Source: Akkermansia muciniphila (GTDB lineage: Bacteria > Verrucomicrobiota > Verrucomicrobiia > Verrucomicrobiales > Akkermansiaceae). From it: a stretch of DNA of 32,846 nt. The notes below the pieces were generated by a model. It made no database searches and had not been told where the DNA came from. It was given only the letters and a program-made list of their open reading frames with translations. Of the stretch, positions 10,831 through 19,510 are shown piece by piece. Numbering within the stretch: the first letter of the stretch is position 1; every line of letters starts with the position of its first letter. Location of the stretch: NCBI GenBank assembly GCA_945873305.1, contig CAMCCX010000027.1, positions 1 through 32,846 of the forward strand, given 5' to 3'. Both the position numbers and the translations under genes were made by a program.

Positions 10831-12171
10831 ATGAAATTTCCCCACATGCCACCCGCTTGGCAACCGCTGATGGACCGTGCGATCCAGCAGGGGAAGGGAG
10901 ATGCGTTCATGGAAATCAGCCATCAGGAAAACCTGCGGCCGGACCGGTATTTGCACTGGGATGATTTCCGCTACCGGGCTGCGGACAAGGATGACCTGAC
11001 AAAAGAAGAACAGTGGGCGGCGATCCGGATGGGGCGGGCAATGCGCTCCCAATCGCTGCCGTTGGTGGATCCGAAGGGGCGGCCATTCACCTTTTTCCTC
11101 ACGCCGAAGGCCTTCGGGTTGCTCCGGGAAATCGACCTCCACTGCGGAACCGGGCCGTCGGAGAGCGCCATGGTCCGAGAGGAGACGAGTCGCCATCAGT
11201 TCGATTCCGTGATGGAGGAGGCGCTGACGTCGAGCCAGCTGGAGGGGGCGGTCGTCACCCGGTCGGAGGCTCGGGAAATGATCTGCAGCCAGCGTCCGGC
11301 CACGACCGAACACGAGCGGATGGTGATGAACAACTACCGCACGATGCGTCTGCTCACGGAGTTGAAGGAGCGGTCGCTGACGCCAGAGATGATCCTGCGG
11401 ATTCATCGCGAAGTGACTGCGGGCACGCTGAAGGAAGCGGTGTTTGAAGGAAAACTCCGCTGCGCGGAAGATGACGTGCGGGTGGAGGACGAGGAGAGCG
11501 GCGAGGTATTCCACACGCCGCCGGACGCAGCGGCTTTGCCGGAGCGGATGTTGAGGCTTTGTGAGTTTGCGAACGAAGCGGGGATGACGGGCTTCCTCCA
11601 TCCCGTGATCCGCGCCATCGTGCTGCATTTCTGGATCGCTTATGATCATCCATTCGTGGACGGCAACGGCCGGACGGCGCGGGCCTTGTTCTATTGGTCG
11701 ATGCTCCGCAACGACTACTGGCTGGCAGAGTATTTCTCCATCTCCCATGAGATTCTCAAGGCTCCGAAGCAGTACTACCGGGCTTTTCTGCACACGGAAA
11801 CCGACGGCAACGATCTGAACTATTTCATCCTCCATCAGCTGGAAGTCATCTGCGCTTCGATCGCATCGCTCAAGGAATCCATCCGCACCAAGCAGGAGGA
11901 GGCTGAGTCGCTGCGCCGGAATCTCGGGGCGGGCGGCGAGTTCAACCACCGTCAGATCGCGTTGCTCAAGCATGCGCTGAAGCATCCGTTCGCGGCTTAC
12001 ACCGTGGTCGGGCACCAGACGTCCCACGGCACTTCCAACCAGACGGCGAAAAACGACATCGTGGCGCTTGAGGCGAAGGGCTTCCTCCAACGCGGCAAGA
12101 TCGGGAAGGCGTTTGTTTACAGTCCGGCCCCGGATCTCGCCGGCAAGCTGGGTTTTGCATCGCCCCCTTGA
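10831..12171 (+). CDS. Class II Fic family protein (putative autoinhibited AMP-transferase)
   Basis: A 446-residue Fic protein. The core motif HPFVDGNGRTAR at residues 273-284 matches the catalytic HPFx[D/E]GNGRxxR of enzymes that usually transfer AMP to target hydroxyl groups. An inhibitory helix motif [S/T]xxxE[G/N] is present as SSQLEG at residues 134-139. This precedes the Fic core and places the protein in class II, normally self-inhibited. A C-terminal winged-helix-like region (about 375-440) includes TSHGTSNQTAKNDIVALEAKGFL, suggesting DNA or protein binding. It follows carB by 111 bases of repeat-rich DNA and is unrelated to it in function. No antitoxin gene is adjacent, consistent with built-in inhibition. 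The target is unknown. Confidence 0.93.
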   Translation: MKFPHMPPAWQPLMDRAIQQGKGDAFMEISHQENLRPDRYLHWDDFRYRAADKDDLTKEEQWAAIRMGRAMRSQSLPLVDPKGRPFTFFLTPKAFGLLREIDLHCGTGPSESAMVREETSRHQFDSVMEEALTSSQLEGAVVTRSEAREMICSQRPATTEHERMVMNNYRTMRLLTELKERSLTPEMILRIHREVTAGTLKEAVFEGKLRCAEDDVRVEDEESGEVFHTPPDAAALPERMLRLCEFANEAGMTGFLHPVIRAIVLHFWIAYDHPFVDGNGRTARALFYWSMLRNDYWLAEYFSISHEILKAPKQYYRAFLHTETDGNDLNYFILHQLEVICASIASLKESIRTKQEEAESLRRNLGAGGEFNHRQIALLKHALKHPFAAYTVVGHQTSHGTSNQTAKNDIVALEAKGFLQRGKIGKAFVYSPAPDLAGKLGFASPP

Positions 12172-12200
12172 CCCGGTCGGATCGCGGCCCACGTTCGGCC

Positions 12201-12896
12201 ATGTCACGGACTATTTTATTGATTGGAGGGAATTCAGGGATCGGCCTGGCCACGGCGCGCTTGTTGCAGGCGCAGGGAAATTCACTCGTCGCCGCCGCCC
12301 GCAGCGCCGGACCGCTGGCGGAAATGGGAATCCCCGTGCAGCCCTTCGACGCGCTCAAGCCCGGCCCGCTTGAGTTACCGCCGGTATTGGACGGCCTCGT
12401 TTATTTTCCCGGCAGCATCACCCTCAAGCCGTTCCACCGGCTCACTCCGGAGGATTTCCTCAATGACTATCAGATCAACTGCCTCGGCGCGGTCGCAGCG
12501 CTCCAGGCCGCGCTGCCTGCGTTGAAAGCGGCACCCTCCGCCTCGGTCGTGCTGTTTTCCACCGTCGCCGTCGCGCAGGGACTCGCATTCCACGCCTCCA
12601 TCGCCGCCGCCAAGGGCGCGGTCGAGGGACTCACGCGGTCGCTCGCCGCCGAGCTGGCCCCGCAAATCCGGGTGAATACGATCGCCCCCTCGCTCACCGA
12701 CACGCCGCTCGCCGGAAATCTGCTAAACTCGGACACGAAAAAGGAAGCCGCCGCCAAACGCCACCCGCTCCAACAGGTCGGCGATCCCGATGACGTCGCC
12801 CGGCTCGTCGCCTTCCTCCTCTCGGACGCCTCCAGGTTCTTCACCGGCCAGATCCTCCGTCCCGACGGCGGGCTATCTTCTATCCGAACATTCTGA
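12201..12896 (+). CDS. SDR-family protein lacking the catalytic tyrosine
   Basis: A 231-residue Rossmann-fold short-chain dehydrogenase/reductase-like protein. The cofactor motif GGNSGIG is at residues 9-15, the usual serine is probably S120 (LFSTVAVA), and there is a C-terminal TGQILRPDGG. The YxxxK motif reads IAAAK at residues 134-138: Lys is kept and Tyr is Ile. The usual NNAG is also replaced (YFPGS). Classical oxidoreductase activity is therefore doubtful. The ATG at 12201 was preferred over an upstream TTG at 12168 overlapping fic, because the Rossmann strand begins directly after it. The stop is six bases before the photolyase-related start, so the two are surely co-transcribed. From memory, similar SDRs accompany this photolyase family elsewhere. 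Confidence 0.88.
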   Translation: MSRTILLIGGNSGIGLATARLLQAQGNSLVAAARSAGPLAEMGIPVQPFDALKPGPLELPPVLDGLVYFPGSITLKPFHRLTPEDFLNDYQINCLGAVAALQAALPALKAAPSASVVLFSTVAVAQGLAFHASIAAAKGAVEGLTRSLAAELAPQIRVNTIAPSLTDTPLAGNLLNSDTKKEAAAKRHPLQQVGDPDDVARLVAFLLSDASRFFTGQILRPDGGLSSIRTF

Positions 12897-12902
12897 TTCC
12901 TC

Positions 12903-14354
12903 ATGGAAATCACGCTCATCTTCCCCCATCAGCTTTTCAAAAACCACCCGGCCGTCGCGAAGGGCCGGGAAATCCGGCTGATTGAAGATCCGCTGTTCTT
13001 CGGCAACGACCCGCACTGGCCGGCGGCGATGCACCGGCAGAAGCTCATGCTGCACCGCGCCTCGATGAAGGCCTACGCCGCGGAACTTGAAGCGGATGGC
13101 TATCAGGTGCATTACATCGAGTGCGCGGACCGGCTTGCACTGCCAGCGCAGACCCGGGAAATCCACCTCGCCGATCCTGCCGACGACGTGTTGATGAGGC
13201 GCGTGAAACGCCTGGCGGAGAGGCATGGCGCGAAGCTGGTCGTCCACGCCTCCCCGAATTTCCTGAGCCCGCCGGAATTTCTAGCAACGCACACCGCCTC
13301 GAAGAAGAAGCCCTTCATGGCGAAGTTCTACGAAGCCCAGCGCAAGCGGATGAACTTATTGCTAGAACCTGATGGAAGTCCGCACGGAGGCAAGTGGTCG
13401 TTCGACGCCGAGAACCGGGCGAAGCTGCCCAAGAACCACGTGCCGCCCCGCGAGCCGTTTACGAAAGCCAATGAATTCACCCGAGAAGCCGCCGATTATG
13501 TCACCCGGAAGTTTCCCGACAATCCCGGCTCGATCAAACACTTCCGCTGGCCCGTCACCCGCAAGGACGCGGAAACCTGGTTGGACCAGTTCATCGACGA
13601 GCGTCTCGAAAACTTCGGTCTCTACGAAGACGCGATCTCCACCGGGCACGCCACGATCTATCACTCCGCCATCACGCCCATGCTCAACACCGGTCTGCTC
13701 GATCCGCAGGACGTCATCGACCGCGTGATGGCAAAATCGGGCACCGTTCCCATGAATTCGTTGGAGGGCTTCATCCGCCAGGTCATCGGCTGGCGCGAGT
13801 TCGTGCACGGCATCTATCGGCATCGGGGGACGGAGATCCGCAACGGCAACTTCTGGAACTTCGAGCGTCCCCTGCCCCGCTCGTTCTACGACGCCACCAC
13901 CGGCATCGCGCCCGTGGACCGCGTCATCCGGCAATTGTTGGACGACGGCTACTGCCACCACATCGAGCGGCTGATGGTGCTCGGGAATTTCATGCTGCTT
14001 TGCCGCATCCGGCCGGACGACGTCTATCGCTGGTTCATGGAAATGTTCGTGGATTCCTACGACTGGGTGATGGTTCCCAACGTCTATGGCATGTCCCAGT
14101 TCGCCGACGGCGGCACCTTCACCACCAAGCCCTACCTCTCCGGCTCGAACTACATTTTGAAAATGTCCGACGAGCCGAAAGGCCCGTGGTGTCAGATTTG
14201 GGACGGACTCTTCTGGACCTTCATCGGCGACCACACGCCGTTTTTCCTCAGGAACCCACGGCTGTCCATGATGGCGAGGAGCTGGGAGAAGATGACTCCG
14301 GAGAAGCAGGACGCCCACCGGACTGCAGCGGATGGGTTTCTGGCGGGGCTTTGA
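12903..14354 (+). CDS. Cryptochrome/photolyase-related protein (DPRP, PF04244 type)
   Basis: A 483-residue flavoprotein of the deoxyribodipyrimidine photolyase-related family, whose studied members (PhrB/CryB type) repair (6-4) photoproducts or sense light. The N-terminal alpha/beta domain starts ITLIFPHQLF and the helical FAD domain contains NSLEGFIRQVIGWREFVHGIY, HHIERLMVLGNF and GMSQFADGGTFTTKPYLSG. Well-studied members bind a [4Fe-4S] cluster through four cysteines in this domain. Here the usual cysteine-rich loop after the KPYLSG region has only C430 (EPKGPWCQIW). The other cysteines (C74, C351, C367) are not clearly at ligand positions, so a cluster is unlikely. It probably acts with the SDR gene six bases upstream and ends four bases from the convergent DUF1501 gene. 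Confidence 0.92.
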   Translation: MEITLIFPHQLFKNHPAVAKGREIRLIEDPLFFGNDPHWPAAMHRQKLMLHRASMKAYAAELEADGYQVHYIECADRLALPAQTREIHLADPADDVLMRRVKRLAERHGAKLVVHASPNFLSPPEFLATHTASKKKPFMAKFYEAQRKRMNLLLEPDGSPHGGKWSFDAENRAKLPKNHVPPREPFTKANEFTREAADYVTRKFPDNPGSIKHFRWPVTRKDAETWLDQFIDERLENFGLYEDAISTGHATIYHSAITPMLNTGLLDPQDVIDRVMAKSGTVPMNSLEGFIRQVIGWREFVHGIYRHRGTEIRNGNFWNFERPLPRSFYDATTGIAPVDRVIRQLLDDGYCHHIERLMVLGNFMLLCRIRPDDVYRWFMEMFVDSYDWVMVPNVYGMSQFADGGTFTTKPYLSGSNYILKMSDEPKGPWCQIWDGLFWTFIGDHTPFFLRNPRLSMMARSWEKMTPEKQDAHRTAADGFLAGL

Positions 14355-14358
14355 TTGA

Positions 14359-15657
14359 TCAGCCGAAGAGGGCGGAGACGGGGACGCCCTTGTCGGCGAT
14401 CTTGAAGGGGCGCTTGGTGGGCGACATGACGATGGTGTCGTAGGGAAGCGCGAGCGCGTGGGCGATGGTGGCGTTGAAGTCCTGGACGCTGACGAGGCCT
14501 TCCTTGACCTTGCCGCCGGAGGCGTCGGTTAGGCCGTGTTTGACGCCGCCCTTGATGCCGCCACCGGCAAGCAGGCAGGAGAAAGCCTGCGGGTGGTGGT
14601 CGCGGCCGTCCTTGTGCTCGGTTTTGATTTCCGGGGAGCGGCCGAACTCGGTGGCGACGACGACGAGCGTGTCCTTGAGCTTGCCGGACTTCGCGAGGTC
14701 GGTGATGAGGGCGGCGTAGGCTTGGTCGAACTCCTTGCAGCGGCCGGCGACAGCGGTGAAGTTGTCCACGTGGGTGTCCCATCCGCCGAGCTGCACCTCC
14801 ACGAAGCGCACGCCGTTTTCCACTAACCGGCGGGCGAGCAGGCAGCCCTGGGCGAAGCGGCCGCTGCCGTAGAGGCCGCGGGTGGCGGCGGATTCCTGGG
14901 AGAGATCGAAGGCGTTGAGGTCCTTCGATTTCATGAGGGCGATGGCTTCCCGATAGAGTTCCTCGTAGGCTTTCACATCCGCATTCGGATAGCGGCTGTG
15001 GAACTGGCTGTTCATGCGGTCCGCAAGCGAGAGGCGGCGGTCGAAATCCTCGGGGCTCACGGCATCGGAGCGCTTGGAGTCCTGGAGGCCGTCATCCGGG
15101 CTGCCGATGAGGGCGGCCGAGTATTTCGCGCCGAAGAAGCCGCCGCCGACGTGCTCGGGGGAACTGTTGATGGCGACGAAGCCGGGAAGCTCGGGATGGA
15201 TCCGGCCACCTTGTTTCACGACCCATGCTCCTAACGAGGGATGGGTAATGGTGCCGCGCAGCGCGTAGCTGGTATGCATGGTGTAGGCGCCCTGCTCGTG
15301 GGCGCCCTGGGTCGAGTTCATCGAGTTGATGACGCAGACCTTGTCCATGACTTCGGCGGTTTTGGGTAGATTATTGCCGAGCATCACGCCGTCCACCTTG
15401 GTGGTGATGGCTTCGGTTTTTCCCATCACATCCTTGTTTTTCGGCTTGGGGTCGAAGGTGTCGAGGTGGCTCATGCCGCCGGACATGTAGAGGTAGATGA
15501 CGCTCTTGGCGGTGCCGCCGGTGGCGGCTGTCGCCGGGGCGGCGCTGGCGAGCGTGCCGCCTAACATGGGAAAGAGATGCACGCCGAGATAGGCGCGGGC
15601 GGCGTTGGAAACGAACTGGCGGCGGGTGAGCTCGTCGGCTTTGGGGAAGGGATTCAT
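14359..15657 (-). CDS. DUF1501 domain-containing protein with twin-arginine signal
   Basis: A 432-residue protein of the DUF1501 family, a sulfatase/alkaline-phosphatase-fold relative abundant in Planctomycetes and Verrucomicrobia. A twin-arginine motif TRRQFVSNAA at residues 11-20 followed by a moderately hydrophobic stretch predicts folded export. Family landmarks include IYLYMSGGMSHLDTFDPKP, QGAHEQGAYTMHTSYALRG, HVGGGFFGAKYS, VQLGGWDTHVDNF and ATEFGRSPEIKTEHKDGRDHHP; the His/Asp/Glu residues probably bind metal. It lies nine bases downstream of the DUF1549/DUF1553 gene on the same strand, the standard pairing. The pair is suspected to act in extracytoplasmic sulfated-polysaccharide use or respiration, but the biochemical role is not established. 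Confidence 0.93.
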   Translation of the reverse strand: MNPFPKADELTRRQFVSNAARAYLGVHLFPMLGGTLASAAPATAATGGTAKSVIYLYMSGGMSHLDTFDPKPKNKDVMGKTEAITTKVDGVMLGNNLPKTAEVMDKVCVINSMNSTQGAHEQGAYTMHTSYALRGTITHPSLGAWVVKQGGRIHPELPGFVAINSSPEHVGGGFFGAKYSAALIGSPDDGLQDSKRSDAVSPEDFDRRLSLADRMNSQFHSRYPNADVKAYEELYREAIALMKSKDLNAFDLSQESAATRGLYGSGRFAQGCLLARRLVENGVRFVEVQLGGWDTHVDNFTAVAGRCKEFDQAYAALITDLAKSGKLKDTLVVVATEFGRSPEIKTEHKDGRDHHPQAFSCLLAGGGIKGGVKHGLTDASGGKVKEGLVSVQDFNATIAHALALPYDTIVMSPTKRPFKIADKGVPVSALFG

Positions 15658-15666
15658 GGTAGATTT

Positions 15667-17571
15667 TTATTGAAGGAAGAGAAACTCGGAGGACATCACG
15701 AGGGCGGAGACGATGTTGCGGTAGCCGGCGTCGCCTTGTTTTTTCACCTCGTCGAGCATCCAGGACATTTCCTCGTCGGAGGGCGGGCGGTTGAGGACGG
15801 CGATGTAAAGGCGGCGGATCTTCTCCTTGTCGGTGGTGGCGCCTTCGAGCGATTTGTAGAGGTGGGCGGAGGGCTGGTTCACCAACTCGCGCTGGACGAA
15901 GCCGTTCATCAGCGAGAGCACCTGGCCGACGTTCGGCTCGCGGCTGAAGGCGTCCACCACCTCGCGGTCGGAAGCGCCGAACAGATAGAGGAAGTGGTCG
16001 CGCGGGGCGGGTGAGGGGAGCTCGGAGGCTCGGACTTTCGCGTTCTTGTTATAAGAGTGGTTCGCGCTCATCGCCATCATGGAGCCGCCCTCGGGGTGCG
16101 CCGAGCCGCTTTCCACCTCTTTGAGAAGCTTCGAGAAGTAGGTGCGGAGTTCGGCTTCCGACTTGAGGGCGAGGACTTCCTTGGAGAGCTGGGTCATGTT
16201 TTTCTTGCCGACGAGAACGGGTTTGTTGCCCACGTAGATGCGGTTGTCCAAGGAGCGGGCGGGGGTTTTGTCGGGATCTCCGGCGGCCAGCGTGATGAGC
16301 GAGTCCCAGATTTGTTCGGAGGACATGCGTTCGATTTTCCGGCCGTGGAAATCATCGCCGCCCTCGATGGAGGAGGGATTCGGGTTGGTCCCGAATTGAA
16401 AGGTGCGGGTCAGCAGCAGGACATGCTGGAAGGCGCGGAGGTCGTAATTCAGCTCCACCATGAGCCCGCCCAGATAGCGCACCAGGTCGGGATAGGTGGT
16501 CTTGTTGCTGGGAATGAATTCATCCACCGGCTCGTAAACGCCCTTGCCCATGACGCGCTTCCACATCCGGTTGGCGATGACTGTGGGGAACTGGTCGCGG
16601 GTTTTCGCGGTGATCCATTCCGCCAGTTTTTCCCGGCCATCTGACTCCACCCGCTTATCCGACATGCGGACCGTCTGGCCGAAGGGCGTGCGCGCGCCCA
16701 CCACTTCGCCGGGGTCGGCATCGCGATACTGATAGTCCGTCGGCAGCGGGATTTGGCCTTGGCCGCCGCCGCCCAGGGACATTCCGTAAACGCGGTCCCA
16801 CAGCATCTGCGCCACGCGGTATTCCTCGCCTTGCCCTATGTCACTGTCCTGGAGTTCCTGCCAGAGCGACTCCATGTTGTTTTGACCCACGGTAGTCTGG
16901 CCGTGGGTGAAGGCGGCGAGTTGGTAGAAATCGTGCCGCTCCGTCGTGCCGTAGGGATCGTCATGGCATTGGGCGCACTCCATGCGGGTCCCGAGGAAGA
17001 CGCGCATCGTGTTGGATAGATTGTCGAGCGGCATGCCGCGGTCGCGGGTGTAGTAGCCGACCGCCGCGGAATCGGGGTCCCAGCCGTCGCCGGAGGAGGC
17101 GATGAGGTGGCGGGTGAATTCACTCCACGGCATGTTGTTGCTCATGGCGGTGCGCACCCAGTGGCGGTAGGGTTCGTTGTTGGCGGTGGAGCCGGTGCGG
17201 CCGTCGGTGAGGCGCAGCAGGTCGAAGGCCCAGTTCGCCATGTGGCTGGAGTAGCCCTTGGATTTCAGCAGATAGTCCACCAGCGATTCCCGCTTGGCCG
17301 GGTCCTCGATTTCGAGAAACGCGAGCGCTTCCTCGGCCGTCGGGATGCGACCCACGGAGACGAGGAACGCGCGCCGCAGGAACGTCGCGTCATCGGTCAC
17401 CTTGGGCACCTCGAGGTTTTTCGCCCGGTAGAAAGAAGCGACGTGCTGATCGATCCGCAAGGCGGCCTGCTTGAGGAATTTCGGGTCATCCTGCGGTTTC
17501 AAAGTCTGGGCGAATGATCCGGTCACAGGAACAAGCGCCGCCAGAAGGGTGAGGGTGATCTGATGATTCAT
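15667..17571 (-). CDS. DUF1549/DUF1553 domain-containing secreted protein
   Basis: A 634-residue exported protein. The ATG at 17571 gives a classical signal peptide (MNHQITLTLLAALVPVTGSF, then AQ); longer upstream readings lack one. DUF1549 comes first (LRRAFLVSVGRIPTAEEALAFL, then HWVRTAMSNNMPWSEF) and includes CAQCH within MECAQCHDDPYG, a CxxCH arrangement that could bind haem c or metal. The DUF1553 half follows (ANRMWKRVMGKGVYEPVDEF, then YDLRAFQHVLLLTRTFQ). It is shorter than many relatives, which carry extra N-terminal cytochrome-c-like or LamG domains. It is paired with DUF1501 nine bases downstream and forms an operon with it. Role unproven. Confidence 0.92.
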   Translation of the reverse strand: MNHQITLTLLAALVPVTGSFAQTLKPQDDPKFLKQAALRIDQHVASFYRAKNLEVPKVTDDATFLRRAFLVSVGRIPTAEEALAFLEIEDPAKRESLVDYLLKSKGYSSHMANWAFDLLRLTDGRTGSTANNEPYRHWVRTAMSNNMPWSEFTRHLIASSGDGWDPDSAAVGYYTRDRGMPLDNLSNTMRVFLGTRMECAQCHDDPYGTTERHDFYQLAAFTHGQTTVGQNNMESLWQELQDSDIGQGEEYRVAQMLWDRVYGMSLGGGGQGQIPLPTDYQYRDADPGEVVGARTPFGQTVRMSDKRVESDGREKLAEWITAKTRDQFPTVIANRMWKRVMGKGVYEPVDEFIPSNKTTYPDLVRYLGGLMVELNYDLRAFQHVLLLTRTFQFGTNPNPSSIEGGDDFHGRKIERMSSEQIWDSLITLAAGDPDKTPARSLDNRIYVGNKPVLVGKKNMTQLSKEVLALKSEAELRTYFSKLLKEVESGSAHPEGGSMMAMSANHSYNKNAKVRASELPSPAPRDHFLYLFGASDREVVDAFSREPNVGQVLSLMNGFVQRELVNQPSAHLYKSLEGATTDKEKIRRLYIAVLNRPPSDEEMSWMLDEVKKQGDAGYRNIVSALVMSSEFLFLQ

Positions 17572-17663
17572 GGGTTTGAGATGGCGGGAAAGTAGGGATT
17601 CCGCGGCCGAAGTCAAATGGCTGTTTCGTCCGGAAAACGCCCGCCCCTGCCACCGGAGAATCC

Positions 17664-18185
17664 TCACCGCGCGGCGGAGTAGAGGCCGACCCATCGGGCT
17701 TCCGCCAGGATTTTGCCCTTCATGGCGGCGGTGAGTGCGCTGGCGTTCGCGCCGGGCTTCAAGAGGAGCGGCTCTTTGAGCGCGTAGAGTTTGAAAACGT
17801 AGTGATGGGTGCCGCTTGGCGGCGCGGGTCCGCCCCATTCGGTTTTTCCCCAGCTGTTTTTCCCCAAGATGGCCCCGGCAGGAAGCGCGCCTTGGGGGAT
17901 TTGGTGCGTCTTCGGATCGAGGTTCCAAACCACCCAGTGCACCCAAGTGCCGGCGGGGGCGTCCGGATCGTCGCAAATGAGTGCCAGACTCGCCGCGCCG
18001 ACTGGGACCCGGGCGATCGTCAACGGCGGACTGATGTTTCCGCCGTGATAGGAATGCCCGGCGGGAATCAATCCGTCATTCTTGAATGCCGTGCTGGTGA
18101 GTTCCATGGCCGTTGCGAGGTCTGCGTTGAGAATGCATGCCGACAGAAGGAGAAGCCGCCGGATCATCGAGGAATATAGCCTCAT
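17664..18185 (-). CDS. Secreted YbhB/YbcL-type phosphatidylethanolamine-binding protein (PEBP) homologue
   Basis: A 173-residue protein with a signal peptide (RRLLLLSACILNADLATA) and the PEBP fold. Hallmarks are GGNISPPL, the CDDPDAPAGTWVHWVVWNL ligand-pocket motif, GKNSWGKTEWGGPAPPSGTHHYVFKLYAL, and a C-terminal helix ending in GLYSAAR. The bacterial YbhB/YbcL family resembles Raf kinase inhibitor proteins, but its bacterial ligands are poorly known. The start could be at 18185 or 18167 (the second Met); both keep the signal peptide. It is divergent from the HPD-motif gene, whose first ATG is only 15 bases away, so the two promoters must overlap the opposing 5' ends. It is 92 bases upstream of the DUF1549 gene and may be separately transcribed. 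Confidence 0.92.
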   Translation of the reverse strand: MRLYSSMIRRLLLLSACILNADLATAMELTSTAFKNDGLIPAGHSYHGGNISPPLTIARVPVGAASLALICDDPDAPAGTWVHWVVWNLDPKTHQIPQGALPAGAILGKNSWGKTEWGGPAPPSGTHHYVFKLYALKEPLLLKPGANASALTAAMKGKILAEARWVGLYSAAR

Positions 18186-18200
18186 TTCCGCATCTGGGAA

Positions 18201-19445
18201 ATGAAGAGATCCCAATCACGCCAATTGACTCCGGCCGATTCGTCAGGAAAAACTCCCCGGATGAAACGAAGATCCCCAAGCAAACCCGCTCCGCGCAAGG
18301 AGGGGCTCGTCATCCGGCCCGGGACCGGCGCGCCGCTCAGCCGCACGCAGGTGGAATTCAACCGCCTCATGAAAAGCCTCGAATCCACCAAGGCCCGCCA
18401 CACGCGCGAGCAGGAACGGCTCGATGACGCGCTCGTCATTTCCAGCCGCGAGCTGATGCCGCTGATCGAGGATCTCAACCGCGTCAACCGCGACCTCGTT
18501 TTCAAAGGCCGAAAGGCGTGGCAAACGCTCAAGCTCAGCGCCCACCGCCGGCGCTGGTTCGGCGACTTGTTGAGCGGCAAGGCGGCGGATCTGCTGGCGG
18601 ATCCCGTCGGTCTCAGTGCTGAGGAAATCGCGGCGCTGGAGGCGGTCGTCGCGGAGCTGGGCCCTTCCGTCGAGGAGCAGCGGATGCAGGAGGGCGAGGA
18701 CGAGGAATTCGATTTCCTGCGGGAAATGATCGAACAGACCGCGCGGCAGGCCGGGGTCGAGCTGGACCTCAGCGATCTCGATCCGAAGGGCGATCCCGAG
18801 GAATTCGAGCGCGTCGTGCGGGAACGCCTGGGCGCGGCCGCGGCGCTTTTTGAAAACATGGCGGATTCTCCGGAAGCCGCGGCCAAACCTCGCCGCAAAC
18901 CCACCAAAGCCCAAGCCGCCAAGGAGCGCAACCGCCTCGCCCAAGAGGAAGCCAAGAACCGCGACCTCAAGTCCCTCTTCAAGCAACTCGCCAAAGCCTT
19001 CCACCCCGATCTCGAACCCGACCCGCTGCTCAGGCAGCACAAGCTCATCTGGATGCAGCGCCTCAACACCGCCTACGCCGCCAACGACCTGCGGGAAATG
19101 CTCCAGCTCGAAATGGAATGGCTCGGCGAGGAAGCCACCAACCTCGCCACCGCCGGCGACGAAAAACTCCGGGTTTACTGCATGGTTCTCAAGGAACAGA
19201 TCGCCGACCTCAAGCGCCAGACGCACCAACTCCCGCACGAGCCCCAATACGGGCCGCTCCGGCGCTTCATGGATCCCTTCTACGGCACCATCGCCAGCCC
19301 GGCCACCATCCGGCGCGAACTCCGGGAAAGCCTGCGCCACCACCGCGGAATGCTGGAAATCCTCGACGCCAACAACGCCGCCTCCCGCCGCATGATCCAG
19401 GAATGGACCGACGAACACGCCTTCCGGTCGAGCGGTCCGTTTTGA
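18201..19445 (+). CDS. Coiled-coil protein with internal J-domain-like HPD segment
   Basis: A 414-residue, very charged protein. A basic N-terminus (about 1-40) leads to a helical region (LSRTQVEFNRLMKSLESTKARHTREQERLDDAL). An acidic segment lies near residues 165-220 and a Lys/Arg/Ala-rich linker near 225-252. At about 255-300 sits a J-like segment, LFKQLAKAFHPDLEPD with HPD at residues 268-270, followed by a helix LIWMQRLNTAYAANDL. HPD is the Hsp70-stimulating tripeptide of DnaJ proteins, but the usual N-terminal position and full J-domain helix I are not obvious. A second ATG at 18261 is an alternative start. The gene stands alone on this strand. Chaperone-partner function is inferred only from the motif. 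Confidence 0.82.
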   Translation: MKRSQSRQLTPADSSGKTPRMKRRSPSKPAPRKEGLVIRPGTGAPLSRTQVEFNRLMKSLESTKARHTREQERLDDALVISSRELMPLIEDLNRVNRDLVFKGRKAWQTLKLSAHRRRWFGDLLSGKAADLLADPVGLSAEEIAALEAVVAELGPSVEEQRMQEGEDEEFDFLREMIEQTARQAGVELDLSDLDPKGDPEEFERVVRERLGAAAALFENMADSPEAAAKPRRKPTKAQAAKERNRLAQEEAKNRDLKSLFKQLAKAFHPDLEPDPLLRQHKLIWMQRLNTAYAANDLREMLQLEMEWLGEEATNLATAGDEKLRVYCMVLKEQIADLKRQTHQLPHEPQYGPLRRFMDPFYGTIASPATIRRELRESLRHHRGMLEILDANNAASRRMIQEWTDEHAFRSSGPF

Positions 19446-19510
19446 GCCGGGCAAACCAACACCCTTGGTGAATGAAGTCCGTGGAAACCGACATCTGGAT
19501 CGGAGCGAGC

